A stretch of 64,000 nt of DNA from assembly GCA_022606425.2 (NCBI GenBank), contig JAHDVF020000516.1, positions 62,001-126,000 on the forward strand, read 5' to 3'. The position numbers and the translations under genes are program-made. Source of the stretch: Lepidostoma basale. Lineage: Eukaryota > Arthropoda > Insecta > Trichoptera > Lepidostomatidae. The notes beneath the pieces were generated by a model. The model saw nothing but the letters and a program-made list of their open reading frames with translations, did no database searches and was not told where the DNA came from. Of the stretch, positions 63,366 to 64,000 are shown piece after piece (position 1 is the first letter of the stretch; every line of letters starts with the position of its first letter).

Positions 63366-64000
63366 TGTCTCACTGTAAATTAAGTATAAAAATATTTTCC
63401 TCGTCCTGAAGAAAAACCCTGTAGGACTAGGTTAAGGCAGAAGGACTCACTTAATTAGCGTTAAACAGGAGGTTTATAAAATTTCAAAAACAACTTACAT
63501 CAACAATTTTTGTTAGATAAATAATTTTAGATCACTATTACAGATAATTTTCTTGTCATTTTTATTTTAAAAAAATGTATGAAAATTTCATTACACAATT
63601 TTATTGAGATAACGTCATTTGAATTTTTAATAGATGAATAAAAAAAATCGAAAACCGACCTTAATCACATTAAATTTTCTAAAGCGGGAACAATATTGTC
63701 CCCGGGGTATAGAGGTATTAATAAGGATAAAAGTCAAAATTTAATGAAAAATTGTCTTTGAGCTCTCTCGAAGATCGTCCATTGGGAATATTGTAATAAC
63801 TTAAAAGAAAGAAGGATGAGAGAATGTGCAAAAAGGATTGATTATGTTCATGTATTATATTTTTTGCCGATATTTTAAATTAATTTGTTCTGAAACATAA
63901 ATTGAATATTAATTAATAAAATGCATTAAGAGTTTTTAATTTAATGTATACAGTATAAATTATGGAACACAACTGAGAAATGACGCAGATCTAGAGCCTC
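63366..64000. other. AT-rich, unassigned
   Basis: No gene or repeat recognised. Confidence 0.2.

Overview
The window is AT-rich, intron-like DNA from an arthropod, most probably an insect. The only host coding sequence I can support is one short exon on the + strand (11088-11142) encoding the N-terminus of complexin, a presynaptic SNARE-binding protein. It ends at a clear splice donor, and no later complexin exon was recognised. The remaining sequence is best read as long introns or intergenic DNA filled with transposable-element debris. Small islands of higher G+C, apparently single-copy sequence remain (about 280-590, 13330-13510, 23470-23690, 26520-26820, 36170-36490, 46740-46990, 51120-51310, 52690-52920, 59090-59300) and may be regulatory.

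The dominant repeat, called LINE-A here, is a non-LTR retrotransposon present as more than 35 broken pieces on both strands. Its ORF ends almost flush with the 3' end of the element: the stop codon is followed at once by TGG and a (TTAG)n tail, or a (TTG)n tail in a second subfamily. The best copies are 17985-19318 (reverse transcriptase palm plus C-terminus), 33300-34076, 25025-25675 and 57445-57942. Other LINE remnants are B ((GAA)n tail), C ((GATTT)n tail), D, E, F, G (CR1/L2-like, 43690-44752), H (RTE-like) and I. Two SINE-type families occur. SINE-1 has a tRNA-like head with A and B boxes and an (AAT)n tail. SINE-2 carries the LINE-A 3' end and is probably mobilised by it.

DNA-transposon remnants include a 760-785 bp family with TTAA target duplications (three copies, each inside another repeat), a TA-flanked element at 17215-17793, a 232 bp TIR element inside a LINE-A copy (40152-40383) and a TIR element at 56028-56275.

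The most interesting layer is a set of about 25 short structured motifs, on both strands and often as inverted pairs. They read CUGANGA, one extra base, a stem II hairpin, GAAAC, a small palindrome (ACAUGU, ACAGCUGU, ACACGUGU or ACCGGU), then C. This is the layout of a type I hammerhead ribozyme with a minimal stem III. Several have complementary stem I arms that differ between copies yet still pair. A decayed GIY-YIG endonuclease of a Penelope-like element (32773-33065) directly follows one of these repeat arms. This matches the known association of hammerhead ribozymes with Penelope-like elements.

Nesting order can be read at several places (SINE in LINE, LINE in SINE, LINE in LINE, TTAA element in LINE), so the window preserves a relative chronology of insertions. 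All calls are from reading the sequence by eye; element boundaries are approximate unless a duplication or terminal repeat fixes them.
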